Source of the DNA: Clostridia bacterium
GTDB lineage: Bacteria > Bacillota > Clostridia > Christensenellales > Borkfalkiaceae
Reading direction: 5' to 3'
DNA: 64,000 nucleotides
Assembly (NCBI GenBank): GCA_017621735.1
Contig: JAGASM010000003.1
Span: 41,824-105,823, forward strand
This document shows, piece after piece, positions 50,290 to 59,423 of this stretch (within the stretch, counting starts at the first letter, position 1; every line of letters begins with the position of its first letter). The notes under the pieces were generated by a model. It saw only the letters and a list, made by a program, of their open reading frames with translations, made no database searches and was not told the DNA's origin. Position numbers and translations under genes: made by a program.

Positions 50290-51066
50290 ATGGGTAAGAT
50301 TATTTCGTTTTCCAACCAAAAAGGGGGCGTCGGCAAGACGACGACTTGCGTCAACATGGCGGCGTACCTCGCAAAAGAAGGGAGAAAAGTTCTTCTCGTC
50401 GATATGGACCCGCAGGGGAATGCGACGACGGGGCTTGGATTTTCTAAAAGCACGTTAAAAAAGTCCGTCTATAACGTCCTCATCGAAGAGGAAGAGGTAA
50501 AGGACAACACGCTTGCAACGGAGATCGAAGGGCTTGACGTTCTCCCCGCAAACATCGACCTCGCGGGGGCGGAAGTCGAACTCGTTTACAAAAAGAGCCG
50601 TGAAAAAGTGCTTCGCGCGGCGCTCGAAAAGGTGAAAAAGGCGTACGATTACATTCTTTTGGACTGTCCTCCGTCGCTTGGACTCATCACCATCAACGCG
50701 CTTGCCGCGGCGGATTCCGTCATCATTCCCATTCAGAGCGAATATTACGCGCTTGAAGGGTTGAGCCAACTGATGAACACCATTTCGCTCGTTCGTCAAC
50801 ACCTTAACAAAAGTTTGAAAGTAGAGGGCGTTGTGCTCACGATGTACGACGGGCGTTCGCTTATTTCCAAGCAAATTGCGGTGGAAATTAAGAAATTTTT
50901 CACGAAGAAGTTGTACGAGATCGTCATTCCGAGAAACGTGCGGCTTTCGGAGGCGCCCAGCCACGGAAAACCGATTATGTTGCACGATCCCAAATGTATG
51001 GGGGCGCGGGCGTATGCGGCGCTGACGGAAGAATTTTTGAAGAAAACGGAAGGAAAAGGAGAATAA
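50290..51066 (+). CDS. parA: Chromosome partitioning ATPase ParA/Soj
   Basis: A 258-residue ParA with the deviant Walker A KGGVGKTTTCVNMA near residue 11, VDMDPQGNATTGLG and the ILLDCPPSLGLITINAL Walker B region. It binds nucleoid DNA as an ATP dimer and, with ParB on parS, helps origin segregation and regulates DnaA in related bacteria. GGAG precedes the ATG; parB starts 3 bp after its stop. Confidence 0.97.
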   Translation: MGKIISFSNQKGGVGKTTTCVNMAAYLAKEGRKVLLVDMDPQGNATTGLGFSKSTLKKSVYNVLIEEEEVKDNTLATEIEGLDVLPANIDLAGAEVELVYKKSREKVLRAALEKVKKAYDYILLDCPPSLGLITINALAAADSVIIPIQSEYYALEGLSQLMNTISLVRQHLNKSLKVEGVVLTMYDGRSLISKQIAVEIKKFFTKKLYEIVIPRNVRLSEAPSHGKPIMLHDPKCMGARAYAALTEEFLKKTEGKGE

Positions 51067-51069
51067 ACG

Positions 51070-51954
51070 ATGGCGAAAGGACTTGGAAGAGGGCTTTCCG
51101 CGCTGTTTAGCGATACGGAAGAGGCTTACGGACTCGCGCAAGGCGATAAGACGGGAAACACGCAAGAGGTAGAACTCGACCTTATTTATCCCAACCCCGA
51201 TCAACCGAGAAAGGTGTTCGACGAGGGGGCGCTCCACGATTTGGCGGCGTCCATTAAAGAGCACGGTGTCATCATGCCGCTCGTCGTCAACGTGCGTCCG
51301 GACGGAAGATATATGATCATTGCGGGGGAACGCAGATACCGCGCGGCGAAAATGGCGGGGCTTACCGCCGTTCCCGTGATCGTCAAGGATTACGACGAAA
51401 AGACGATTCAGGAAATTTCCCTCATCGAAAACTTGCAGCGCGAGGACTTAAACCCGATCGAGGCGGCGTTCGGAATGAAAAAACTCATGGACGAACACGC
51501 GATGACGCAAGAGGCGCTTGCAGAAAGGCTCGGAAAATCCCGTCCCGCCATTGCAAACACCCTTCGCCTTTTGACGCTTTCCGATGAGGTCGTGGCGCTC
51601 ATTCGCGACGGAAAACTCTCCGCGGGGCACGCAAGAACGCTCGTTCCCGTTCCCAAAGAAGAGCAACCCCCTCTTGCGGCTGACTGCGTGAAGAACGGTT
51701 GGTCGGTGCGCGAGATGGAGCGCGCGGTCAAACAGTATTTGAACCCGCCCGAAGTGCTCGATGCGAAAAAGAAGGAAAAGAACGCGCTCGTCGGGGCGGA
51801 ACTGAAATACCTCGTCGAAAGAATGCGTACGACCTTCCGCACGAAAGTTTCCTTGATCGGAACGGAAAAGAAGGGAAGAATCTACATCGACTACTACACC
51901 CGCGACGATTTGGACAGAATTAGCGAACTGCTCGATATTATCGACCGTCAATAA
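51070..51954 (+). CDS. parB: Chromosome partitioning protein ParB/Spo0J
   Basis: A 294-residue ParB. The N-terminal CTP-binding domain shows IYPNPDQPRKVF and GERRYRAAKMAGL; a helix-turn-helix region (MTQEALAERLGKSRPAIANT) binds parS, and the C-terminal dimer domain ends DRISELLDIIDRQ. It spreads from parS as a clamp and loads SMC. The start is supported by AAGGAG in the end of parA. The two parS sites are 3 kb upstream. Confidence 0.97.
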   Translation: MAKGLGRGLSALFSDTEEAYGLAQGDKTGNTQEVELDLIYPNPDQPRKVFDEGALHDLAASIKEHGVIMPLVVNVRPDGRYMIIAGERRYRAAKMAGLTAVPVIVKDYDEKTIQEISLIENLQREDLNPIEAAFGMKKLMDEHAMTQEALAERLGKSRPAIANTLRLLTLSDEVVALIRDGKLSAGHARTLVPVPKEEQPPLAADCVKNGWSVREMERAVKQYLNPPEVLDAKKKEKNALVGAELKYLVERMRTTFRTKVSLIGTEKKGRIYIDYYTRDDLDRISELLDIIDRQ

Positions 51955-52007
51955 CGGCAAGCGGACAAAAAATCGCAAAAAAACGCGAACGTAGTCAAAA
52001 TTTTATT

Positions 52008-52051
52008 AGGAGAATGGTCCGTTCCGCGCAAAACGCGGGGCGGACGTTGCT
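52008..52051 (+). promoter_or_regulatory. Hairpin between Shine-Dalgarno and start codon
   Basis: AGGAG (52008-52012), 4 nt, then a 12-bp stem (52017-52028 with 52034-52045; two G-U pairs) with a 5-nt loop, 6 nt and ATG at 52052. With the hairpin folded, the effective spacing is about 10 nt. No T run follows, so it is not a standard terminator. Confidence 0.65.
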
Positions 52052-53479
52052 ATGCTGACATTCAAAAAAATCACCAAAAAAAACGTATTCAAACTTGCGC
52101 CGTATTTTTGTGAACAGGCGCTTCATATGAGCGATTTTTCCGTCGGGTTTCAGTTTATGTGGAACGGGTACTTAAAGCCCGATTACACGTTTGCGGGAAA
52201 TTGTCTTGTCATTCGCGAAAAGTACGACGGAAAATACTATTTTCACTTTCCCCTTTCCAAAGGAGGGCGGGTGGAGGAAGAAGCGCAAGCGCTCGACGAG
52301 ATCGAACGGCATTGCCGCGACAGTTATTCCCGCCTGCTCTTTACAAACGTGCCCAAAAGCCGACTCCCCCTCATGACGGAGCGGTACGGGAGCGACTTGA
52401 CGATGGTCAATACGCGGAAATGGAGGGATTATTTATATCGCGCGGAGGACTTTTGCGAATATCCCGGAAAAAAATACGCGGGACAGCGCAATCACGTCAA
52501 CAAGTTCAAAAAATCCTATCCCGACGCGTCTTTCCGCCCCTTCCAAGCGGGGGACGAAGGGGAGATCGTCGCCTTCTTGCGCGAGTATGAAGAGGTACAG
52601 CGCGCAAAGGGCACGTTTCTTGCGCAAACGGAAATGAACGAGGTGCACGCGATCGTACCCTATTTGAAAAAGTACGGCTTTTTGTGCGGACTTTTGCGGG
52701 TAAACGGCAAACTCGTCGCCCTTTCCGTCGGGGAAAAGTGCGGGGATATGATCGTCGTGCACGTAGAAAAGGCGCTCCGCCAGTACGAGGGGGCGTATCC
52801 TACCGTGGCGCAACTGTTCGCGCGGACGTTTTGCGATGAAAGCGTGCGTTTCCTCAATCGCATGGACGACGGCGGGGACGGGGGCTTGCGCAAATCCAAA
52901 CTGCAATATCATCCCGTGGAACTTGCGGACAAGTATAATTTGTTGCCGAACCGTGCCATCGACAGGTTAAAAAAGCCCCCGACGCTTTCCACGGAGCGTT
53001 TGACGCTTGCACCCTTAAAGGACGGGGACGGGGACGCATACGCGCGCCTTGCGGGCGACGTGGAACGCAACCGTTTTTGGGGTTACGACTACCGCGCCGA
53101 CTACCGAGGGGAAGGCGTTCCGAGCGGAGAGTGGTTTTTGAATATTCCGCGCCGTGATTTCAAACGCAAAAACGAACTGTCTTTGGGGATCTACCGCGAG
53201 GGAACGCTCGTTGGCGAGGGCGTGTTGCACCGATTCGGCTACCGCGAGGACGTGGAGGTGGGCGTGCGGCTTCTTCCCGAGGCGGAAGGGGTTGGCTATG
53301 CCGCGGAGGCGGTAAAAGCGCTTATTTCTTATGCGATCGTCGGGCTTGGAATCGAGCGGGTAGATGCGAAATGTTTCCGCGAAAACGAAAAATCGGCAAA
53401 AATGCTCCTTTCGGCGGGAATGAAACACTGCGGAGAGGACGAAACGTATTTCTATTTTTATAAAACGCCGGCAATGTAG
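52052..53479 (+). CDS. Fusion of a DUF2156-type acyltransferase and a GNAT acetyltransferase
   Basis: A 475-residue protein with two acyltransferase-like halves. Residues 1-300 match the DUF2156/LPG-synthase C-terminal fold (SDFSVGFQFMWNGYL, KYAGQRNHVNKFKKSYP, VNGKLVALSVGEKCGDMIVV). Residues 310-475 are a RimJ/RimL-like GNAT domain (STERLTLAPLKDGDGDAYAR, LLPEAEGVGYAAEAVKALI, ENEKSAKMLLSAGM). The first domain type transfers acyl or aminoacyl groups, sometimes to lipids; here no membrane segments are present, so a soluble substrate is likely. It follows parB after 97 bp. Confidence 0.85.
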   Translation: MLTFKKITKKNVFKLAPYFCEQALHMSDFSVGFQFMWNGYLKPDYTFAGNCLVIREKYDGKYYFHFPLSKGGRVEEEAQALDEIERHCRDSYSRLLFTNVPKSRLPLMTERYGSDLTMVNTRKWRDYLYRAEDFCEYPGKKYAGQRNHVNKFKKSYPDASFRPFQAGDEGEIVAFLREYEEVQRAKGTFLAQTEMNEVHAIVPYLKKYGFLCGLLRVNGKLVALSVGEKCGDMIVVHVEKALRQYEGAYPTVAQLFARTFCDESVRFLNRMDDGGDGGLRKSKLQYHPVELADKYNLLPNRAIDRLKKPPTLSTERLTLAPLKDGDGDAYARLAGDVERNRFWGYDYRADYRGEGVPSGEWFLNIPRRDFKRKNELSLGIYREGTLVGEGVLHRFGYREDVEVGVRLLPEAEGVGYAAEAVKALISYAIVGLGIERVDAKCFRENEKSAKMLLSAGMKHCGEDETYFYFYKTPAM

Positions 53480-53484
53480 AGGTG

Positions 53485-53519
53485 TCCGCGCCGAGCCAAA
53501 ATTGGCTCGGCGCGGAATT
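53485..53519 (+). terminator. Terminator of the acyltransferase fusion gene
   Basis: tccgcgccgagccaa pairs with ttggctcggcgcgga; a modest T-rich tail follows. Confidence 0.8.
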
Positions 53520-53607
53520 TATTGATAAGAGGACGGCAAAGAAAAGGTGAAAAAAGAAGAGATAGCGCAAGAGGGATAAGAAAAACAACCCAGCAAACAA
53601 AGGAACA

Positions 53608-53962
53608 AACCTGCGTGCGGCGATGGAAAAGCAGAAAAAAGGGTTGGAAAAAGTCAAGCGCGAAAGAGCGCGTAAAAGGAGAGATAGAAAGAAAATCGCG
53701 GAAGGAGAACGGTTAGAACAAGAGAGAAAAACAACCGCGCAAGCAAAGGGGAGAAACCAGCGTACGGCGATAAAGAACAACCGAAGGGGCAAAAAATGAG
53801 AGGGCAAACCAGCGTACGGCGATAAAGAACAACCGAAGGGGCAAAAAACGAGAGGGCAAACCAGCGTACGGCGATAGAAAACAACCAAAGGGGCAAAATA
53901 CGAGAGGAAAAAAGGGGCAAAAGGGCGTACGGCGATAAAGAACAACCGCGCGATCAAAGAGG
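53608..53962. repeat. 52-bp tandem repeat with degenerate outer copies
   Basis: gcgtacggcgata recurs at 53760, 53812, 53864 and 53925; a decayed relative (gcgtgcggcgatgg) is near 53612. The unit also holds aaagaacaaccgaaggggca. No gene is supported between 53480 and 54545; open frames on the minus strand are repeat artefacts. Confidence 0.85.
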
Positions 53963-54136
53963 CTTAAAAAATCAAAAAACAAACCGCGGAAGCGGAAGAA
54001 GGGGAGAAAATTGATTTCGTCGGCGAAAAACGACCGCATATTACATTCTTTGGTAATTTTAGATAAAAAATGATGAGAACGCCCAAAAATCGCACAAAAA
54101 AAAGAAATATTTCACAAAAAAAATTTCAAAATAACA

Positions 54137-54165
54137 TTGACAAAGAGGGATGTGTGTGATAAACT
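54137..54165 (+). promoter_or_regulatory. Promoter of the sugar transport operon
   Basis: TTGACA (54137-54142), 17 bp, TAAACT (54160-54165). It yields a leader of about 375 nt before the binding-protein gene. Confidence 0.7.
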
Positions 54166-54180
54166 AATAGCAGTACAAGG

Positions 54181-54203
54181 ATGACGATAGGGGGATGAGT
54201 CAT
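54181..54203 (+). promoter_or_regulatory. Twin leader motif, copy 1
   Basis: ATGAC-gatagggggatga-GTCAT: 5-bp complementary ends and a 13-nt G-rich centre, followed by ggaaat. It sits just after the predicted transcription start. Confidence 0.5.
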
Positions 54204-54314
54204 GGAAATAAGCAACTCGTAAATTTTTTTTGCGCGCCGTTTTTCATTTGAACGGCAAAGAAAAAGTTACGGGGTTTTTTATTTTCAGGACAAATCAATA
54301 ACGGCATTCGTAAA

Positions 54315-54337
54315 ATGACGATAGGGGGAGAAGTCAT
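54315..54337 (+). promoter_or_regulatory. Twin leader motif, copy 2
   Basis: ATGAC-gatagggggagaa-GTCAT, the same length and ends as copy 1, differing at only two or three loop positions, followed by ggagat. Surrounding sequence is not conserved between the two copies. Confidence 0.5.
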
Positions 54338-54545
54338 GGAGATTTAACGCGCGTATTTTTGTAGATAGGAGAAAATCCGAGGACAAAAAACTGCGCATTT
54401 TTTCTTTTTTGACGGCTTTCAGCGTCGACATTTTCAAAAACGGACAAAGAAGTGCGTTCTCCGCACCTCCCCCAAACAGTGCAAGGGGAACGGGCAACTG
54501 CGTTCGGGTACGAAAAACTATATTATATAATAAGAGGTAAAAGGA

Positions 54546-57098
54546 ATGAAGAAGAAAAGCATCATCAAAAAGGCTTCTCTCGTTGCCCTTTCCGCGGTTA
54601 TGTGTTGCGGAACGGCAGTCGCGTTCGCAGGGTGCGGCGGTAACAGCGATTTAACGCTTTCCGTCAGCATTTTCTGTAACGATCAAGACAAGATCACGAA
54701 CGAAGCCATTTGTAAGAACTGGGCAAAAGAGTATACGCAAAAACTCGTTGCCGACGGAACGTTCGAAGAAGGGGAAGAAATTCAAATCGCATTCTCTTCG
54801 CAGAGCAATACGGAAACGTATTTCAGCAACCTTTCCAACCAAATCGGTAGTAACAACGCGCCCGATATCTTCTACGTATCTCCCAAGTACGTTAAAGTAT
54901 GGACGAAACTCGGCCGTATTCTCGACTTGACCGAATATTTTGAAAAGACGGAAGAAATGGCTGAAACCCTTTCAGATATTTGGGAAGACTCCCTCGGCTT
55001 CTACGGCTTTACGGACGCAGCGGGCTACATGCAGGGCGAAAGAATTTCTTACGATAAAGATTCGGGCACGTTCAAGACGGCTTCCGGCGTTACGACGGGC
55101 GTTTACGGGCTCCCGAAAGACTATTCCAACTTCGGTCTTGGTTTCAACAACAAGTTCTTCTCCGCAAGAATGAGAGAGGAATACACGACGAGAAAGGCAA
55201 CGGACGAACGTACGGTTGCGGGTGCGGAATACAACACGAAGGATATCAGCAACCGCGGCGGTTCGAACGAAGAAGAAGTTATCACCTATGCGGTCGACCC
55301 CGACGGCGCAGGTCCTTTGGAAGCGGGCGATCCTGCTCCCATCATCAACATCGGGATTCCTACCACGTATAAGCCTTATAACTTCTATAGTTATTCCAAC
55401 TACGACGAAGCGCTTTCAGGCGGCGATCCGATGGCAAACGCAGTCGAAGATATTACGGGCGGCGAAGGCTACACGGTAACCATTCCCGGATTCCCCGGCG
55501 ACACGTTTGATATGCCCGAAAACATGCAAGCGGAAAACGCGATCTACGACGCAACGAAGGGACACATTACCTATTCCTTCTCCGAATACGGCGCGTTGAC
55601 GTGGGCGCTCACCTATTACCTCAACACCTTCGCATGGGACAACAACCAAGCGGATCCTCTCGGCGGAACGAACGCGCACGGCGGTGCAATCAATGCAACG
55701 GGCGAATGGAAGAACGTTTACGGAAACGACCAGTACGACGGCGTTTTGTATCTCCTCCCTTGGCTTGCCGGTAACGACGCGAACTACATCGATTCCACCT
55801 CGACGAAGGTCGTCAACGGTTCGACGGCAAACGCGATCGGGACGGAAACGGAAACGATCAAAAAGCTCGACATCAACGGCAACCTTTCCGACAAGACCGT
55901 TCAATACGGCGTCAACAGCGCTAACTATATCGAAACGTACGGTGCATTCCTTGCATACGGCTCCGACTGGAACGGAAACTCCAACAACGCAGGCGACACG
56001 TCCGAAACCAAACTTTCCGGTTGGGACCTCTTCTGCGCAGGTTCGTGTATCTTCTACGGCGCGGGTACGTGGGACGCATCCACGCGTAACCAATCGCAAT
56101 ATAAGTATCTCGAATTCAGACAAATGCCTGAACCTGTCGGCGACAAGTACTCCTTGTACTCCAAGGTAAAGGACGCAAATTACAGCAGCGAACTCAAAGA
56201 ATACGCTTACAACGAAGAAGGCAATCCTTTGAAGGTTTACACGCAGGCTGAAATCGAAGCAAACCAAGCAATCCGTCAGGATAAATGGGGCGCTCGTATG
56301 GACTCCGTCGGTTACGGCGTCAATGCGGAAACGAAGAAACTCGAAGGCAAGGCTGCATGGAAGGCAGCAGGCGCGGCTTCCCTCGTTATGGAACTCGCAA
56401 TCAACAAAGACGTTCAAAAGACGCTCACCTACTCGGGTGCGCAACTTCCCAACTTCAAATCGCAATGCGTTGAATTCTTGAACTATCAAGAAGAAGGCTA
56501 CGAAAACGCTTCCTTCAAGGACATGATCACTCCCGACGGTTCCGCAACCGTGAAGGGCGACGCAGGCAAGGCGCTTTGGAACGAATATCTTGGCATCGTC
56601 GAAGCGATGTACGCAGCAAAACAAGCGAACGCAACGGATACTATCCAAGCGTGGATGGAAGCAAACTATCCCGGCAAGACGTACGACGCAGCATTCGCAG
56701 CGGACAGCATCAGCACGGTAGAAAACCGCGCGTATGCAATGAAGGTTCTTTGCATGACCACCTACACGTGGGAAGACAGAGATTTGTCCCTCAGAATGCA
56801 ATCGGGCTTGAACGCAGTCAGAGATTCCTCCATGTACACCTACGAAACGGGTTGGCTTTCCAAGTTGGAAGGACGCGGAAACAACTTCCTTATGGCGTAC
56901 ACGATGCAAGCATCGATTCTTGACACAAACGGTAACCTTACGCACGACCTTGTAAGCGACATCGTAAGAGATGCAAACATTCTCGAAACGAACAACCGCT
57001 TTGCAACGCCTCAATGGTTCTGCCTTACGAGAGCGCAAGAAGCACAAACGGAACTCGACCTCGCAATCAGCCACGAAAAGATGGCGCTCGGCGAATAA
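54546..57098 (+). CDS. Large sugar-binding lipoprotein of an ABC importer
   Basis: An 850-residue extracellular solute-binding protein, about twice the usual length. Residues 1-30 form a lipoprotein signal with lipobox AFAGC. The N-terminal lobe is typical for family 1 binding proteins (LTLSVSIFCNDQ, NAPDIFYVSPKYVKVWTKLG, RILDLTEYFEK). A long middle part (200-450) with NNQADPLGGTNAHGG enlarges the domain. The helical C-terminal lobe ends DLAISHEKMALGE. It would capture an oligosaccharide and deliver it to the two permeases downstream. Ribosome site: AAAAGGA. Confidence 0.88.
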   Translation: MKKKSIIKKASLVALSAVMCCGTAVAFAGCGGNSDLTLSVSIFCNDQDKITNEAICKNWAKEYTQKLVADGTFEEGEEIQIAFSSQSNTETYFSNLSNQIGSNNAPDIFYVSPKYVKVWTKLGRILDLTEYFEKTEEMAETLSDIWEDSLGFYGFTDAAGYMQGERISYDKDSGTFKTASGVTTGVYGLPKDYSNFGLGFNNKFFSARMREEYTTRKATDERTVAGAEYNTKDISNRGGSNEEEVITYAVDPDGAGPLEAGDPAPIINIGIPTTYKPYNFYSYSNYDEALSGGDPMANAVEDITGGEGYTVTIPGFPGDTFDMPENMQAENAIYDATKGHITYSFSEYGALTWALTYYLNTFAWDNNQADPLGGTNAHGGAINATGEWKNVYGNDQYDGVLYLLPWLAGNDANYIDSTSTKVVNGSTANAIGTETETIKKLDINGNLSDKTVQYGVNSANYIETYGAFLAYGSDWNGNSNNAGDTSETKLSGWDLFCAGSCIFYGAGTWDASTRNQSQYKYLEFRQMPEPVGDKYSLYSKVKDANYSSELKEYAYNEEGNPLKVYTQAEIEANQAIRQDKWGARMDSVGYGVNAETKKLEGKAAWKAAGAASLVMELAINKDVQKTLTYSGAQLPNFKSQCVEFLNYQEEGYENASFKDMITPDGSATVKGDAGKALWNEYLGIVEAMYAAKQANATDTIQAWMEANYPGKTYDAAFAADSISTVENRAYAMKVLCMTTYTWEDRDLSLRMQSGLNAVRDSSMYTYETGWLSKLEGRGNNFLMAYTMQASILDTNGNLTHDLVSDIVRDANILETNNRFATPQWFCLTRAQEAQTELDLAISHEKMALGE

Positions 57099-57173
57099 TT
57101 TCCAAAAAACGACACCCGCGCATCCTCGTAAGGGGATGCGCGTAGGTGTAAGAATTTGACAAGGAGGAGAAAG

Positions 57174-58289
57174 ATGGAAGAAGTAACTGTCATTGAAACA
57201 GAATCGGACGTCGTCAACTCCGCTGCGGTTGCGGAAGAACAAATTCCGCAAAAAAAGCAAAGAAAGCCGATCAACCAACAAAAGTTGCAAGATAACCTTT
57301 GGGGTTGGGCATTCTGTGTTCCTTTGATTATCGGTACGGTATGGTTTGTTTACATCGCGCTCGTCATGGCGCTCATGCTCTCGTTCACCAACTATACGTT
57401 GAACAGAGGCTCCATGATGGAATACCTTGGAAACTTTAGCCAAAATATCGTAAAAGATCCCGCGACGGGGGCTGCGTCGCCCTTCTATTGGTACAAAGAA
57501 GCGTTCACTTACGAAATCGGTACCACTTATAAAATGAACGAGATGGGCGCCCATCTCTTTAACACGGTCTTTTACATGATCGGGATTCCGATCGGCATGG
57601 TCCTTTCTATGTTCTTCGCGGTATGTATGTCGCGCGACATCAAGGGCGGGAATATTTTCAGAGTCTTGTATTATCTTCCCTGCGTAGCAAGCACCATTTC
57701 GATCGTTTACACCTTCAAGATCTTGTTTGAAACGACGGGTGTTATCAACCAACTTTTGAACATAGACCTCAACTGGTTGCAGTTGACGGGGAACGAAGCG
57801 GAAACGTGGAACTCCCTCAACAACACAAACAAAGAGGGGGCATTCTATAACGATCCGTACTGGTGTCAAGGGCTATTCCAAAAAATTGTCATCATCGTCA
57901 TGCAAGTTTGGAAGGGGCTCGGCGGTACGATCATTCTGTACGTAGCAGGTCTTTCGGGCGTCAACGCGGCGACGAAGGAAGCGGCACAAATCGACGGCGC
58001 GAACGGCTGGCAGATCTTCTGGAAGGTTACGATGCCCGATTTGTATCCCGTTATCTTCTATAATATCGTAACGTCCGTCATCGGCGGTATGCAAATTTAC
58101 ATGGAGCCGGTGCTCTTATTCAAAGAAAATTACATGACGTCCGGTTACGTTTCGCTCATTTGGCGTTACGGTTTGAACGGACTTTCCGCAAGCCAAGCAC
58201 GCGGTGCTGCATACGGTATGATCCTTGCAGTCATCATCTTCGTGCTGACGATGTTCCAGTTCTATCTGGACGGACGGAAGAAGGATTAA
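57174..58289 (+). CDS. Sugar ABC transporter permease, MalF-like
   Basis: A 371-residue permease with an extended cytoplasmic N-terminus (1-45, acidic then Lys-rich) and six membrane helices. The EAA loop that contacts the ATPase reads KEAAQIDGANGWQIFWKVTM near residue 270. A periplasm-facing insert (about 80-125) carries NYTLNRGSMMEY. It pairs with the next permease, as AraP does with AraQ. The start at 57174 follows AAGGAGG. Confidence 0.92.
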   Translation: MEEVTVIETESDVVNSAAVAEEQIPQKKQRKPINQQKLQDNLWGWAFCVPLIIGTVWFVYIALVMALMLSFTNYTLNRGSMMEYLGNFSQNIVKDPATGAASPFYWYKEAFTYEIGTTYKMNEMGAHLFNTVFYMIGIPIGMVLSMFFAVCMSRDIKGGNIFRVLYYLPCVASTISIVYTFKILFETTGVINQLLNIDLNWLQLTGNEAETWNSLNNTNKEGAFYNDPYWCQGLFQKIVIIVMQVWKGLGGTIILYVAGLSGVNAATKEAAQIDGANGWQIFWKVTMPDLYPVIFYNIVTSVIGGMQIYMEPVLLFKENYMTSGYVSLIWRYGLNGLSASQARGAAYGMILAVIIFVLTMFQFYLDGRKKD

Positions 58290-58304
58290 GGGGAGGGCAC
58301 GGAT

Positions 58305-59342
58305 ATGGAAGAAACAAACGTAAACGTAGTAACCTCTCAAACGGAAGAAAAGCAATATTCCTCCATTCGCTATGCGTGGGGTGCAATTTGCGCATTCTTC
58401 GGGCTTTCTACCCGTACGCACCGTGCAAGTAAAAAGCGCGCGAAACTCGTTGCGGACATCGTAACGTACGCCGTCCTTTTGTTTGGTGCATTCATCATGG
58501 TCTATCCCTTCTGGTGGATGGTCGCAGGCTCCTTTGCTCTTACGAACATTCGCGGAACGGGTAACGACATTTTGAACCGCATGGTTTGGTGGCCTTCGAT
58601 CTCCACGTTCAACGCGGAACTCAATCCCGAAGGCGGTTTCCGTAACTATGCAGAAGTGTTCAACAAGGCGTTCCCCCGTATCGCTACGGGATTCACCTTC
58701 TGGAGAGCGCTTGTCAACAACTTGCTTTACTCTATCGTTCCCGTTTTCGTCGGCGTTATCACGTCCGCATCCGCGGCGTTCTCGTTTGCGAAGATCAACT
58801 GGTTCGGCAGAAACGCAGTGTTCTATTTCTTGCTCGCGGCAATCATGGTTCCCGGACCTTCTATCATGGTATCGCAATTCGTCATGTACGACCAACTCGG
58901 TTGGCGAACGAACGGTTTGGTACTCGTAATTCCGGGGATGTTCGGCTCGATTATGACGGCGTTCTTCATTCGGCAGTTCCTGTTCGGGTTGCCCACCTCC
59001 ATTATCGAGGCGGCGAAGATCGACGGCGCGGGGTACTTCCGCATCTTCTGCGGATTTATTCTCCCGCTTGCAATGCCTGCCATCATGGCACAGGGAATTC
59101 TTTCCTTCATGGGCTGCTGGAACAACTACATGGGCTCCTTCATCATGATTCCGAAGGGCGAATGGATCAACCTTCCTCACGCAATCCAACTCATGGAAGA
59201 CTCGGGGAACGGTGCGTATTCGGGCGACTTCGGCGTCGTCATCGCGGGCTCGGTAATCTGTATCGTCCCCGTCATGATCTTGTTCGGATGCTTCCAGAAC
59301 CTCATCATCGGCTCGTTGATGTTGACGGGTTCCAAGGAATAA
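58305..59342 (+). CDS. Sugar ABC transporter permease, MalG-like
   Basis: A 345-residue permease with six membrane helices and an EAA loop IIEAAKIDGAGYFRIFCGFI near residue 225. An N-terminal cytoplasmic segment of about 55 residues is longer than usual. It lies 15 bp after the first permease. No ATP-binding subunit is present in the cluster, so a shared ATPase of the MsmX type encoded elsewhere probably energises it. Confidence 0.92.
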   Translation: MEETNVNVVTSQTEEKQYSSIRYAWGAICAFFGLSTRTHRASKKRAKLVADIVTYAVLLFGAFIMVYPFWWMVAGSFALTNIRGTGNDILNRMVWWPSISTFNAELNPEGGFRNYAEVFNKAFPRIATGFTFWRALVNNLLYSIVPVFVGVITSASAAFSFAKINWFGRNAVFYFLLAAIMVPGPSIMVSQFVMYDQLGWRTNGLVLVIPGMFGSIMTAFFIRQFLFGLPTSIIEAAKIDGAGYFRIFCGFILPLAMPAIMAQGILSFMGCWNNYMGSFIMIPKGEWINLPHAIQLMEDSGNGAYSGDFGVVIAGSVICIVPVMILFGCFQNLIIGSLMLTGSKE

Positions 59343-59349
59343 CAAAAAC

Positions 59350-59382
59350 GAAAAGACGGGGCGACCGCTCCGTCTTTTTTCT
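59350..59382 (+). terminator. Internal terminator between transporter and glycosidase genes
   Basis: aaaagacggggcg-acc-gctccgtctttttt. It would reduce read-through so the transporter genes are expressed more than the GH43 genes. Confidence 0.75.
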
Positions 59383-59423
59383 TAAAAAAACAAACAAGCG
59401 CAACTGTGCGCAAAGGGGTTATT

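Noticed and set aside
53322..54039. Minus-strand hydrophobic frames after the acyltransferase gene
   Set aside because: They come from the 52-bp tandem repeat and overlap the end of a real gene.
55416..57869. 817-codon open frame on the minus strand
   Set aside because: It is antisense to the binding-lipoprotein and permease genes, has unlikely Arg/Val-rich composition and no family features.
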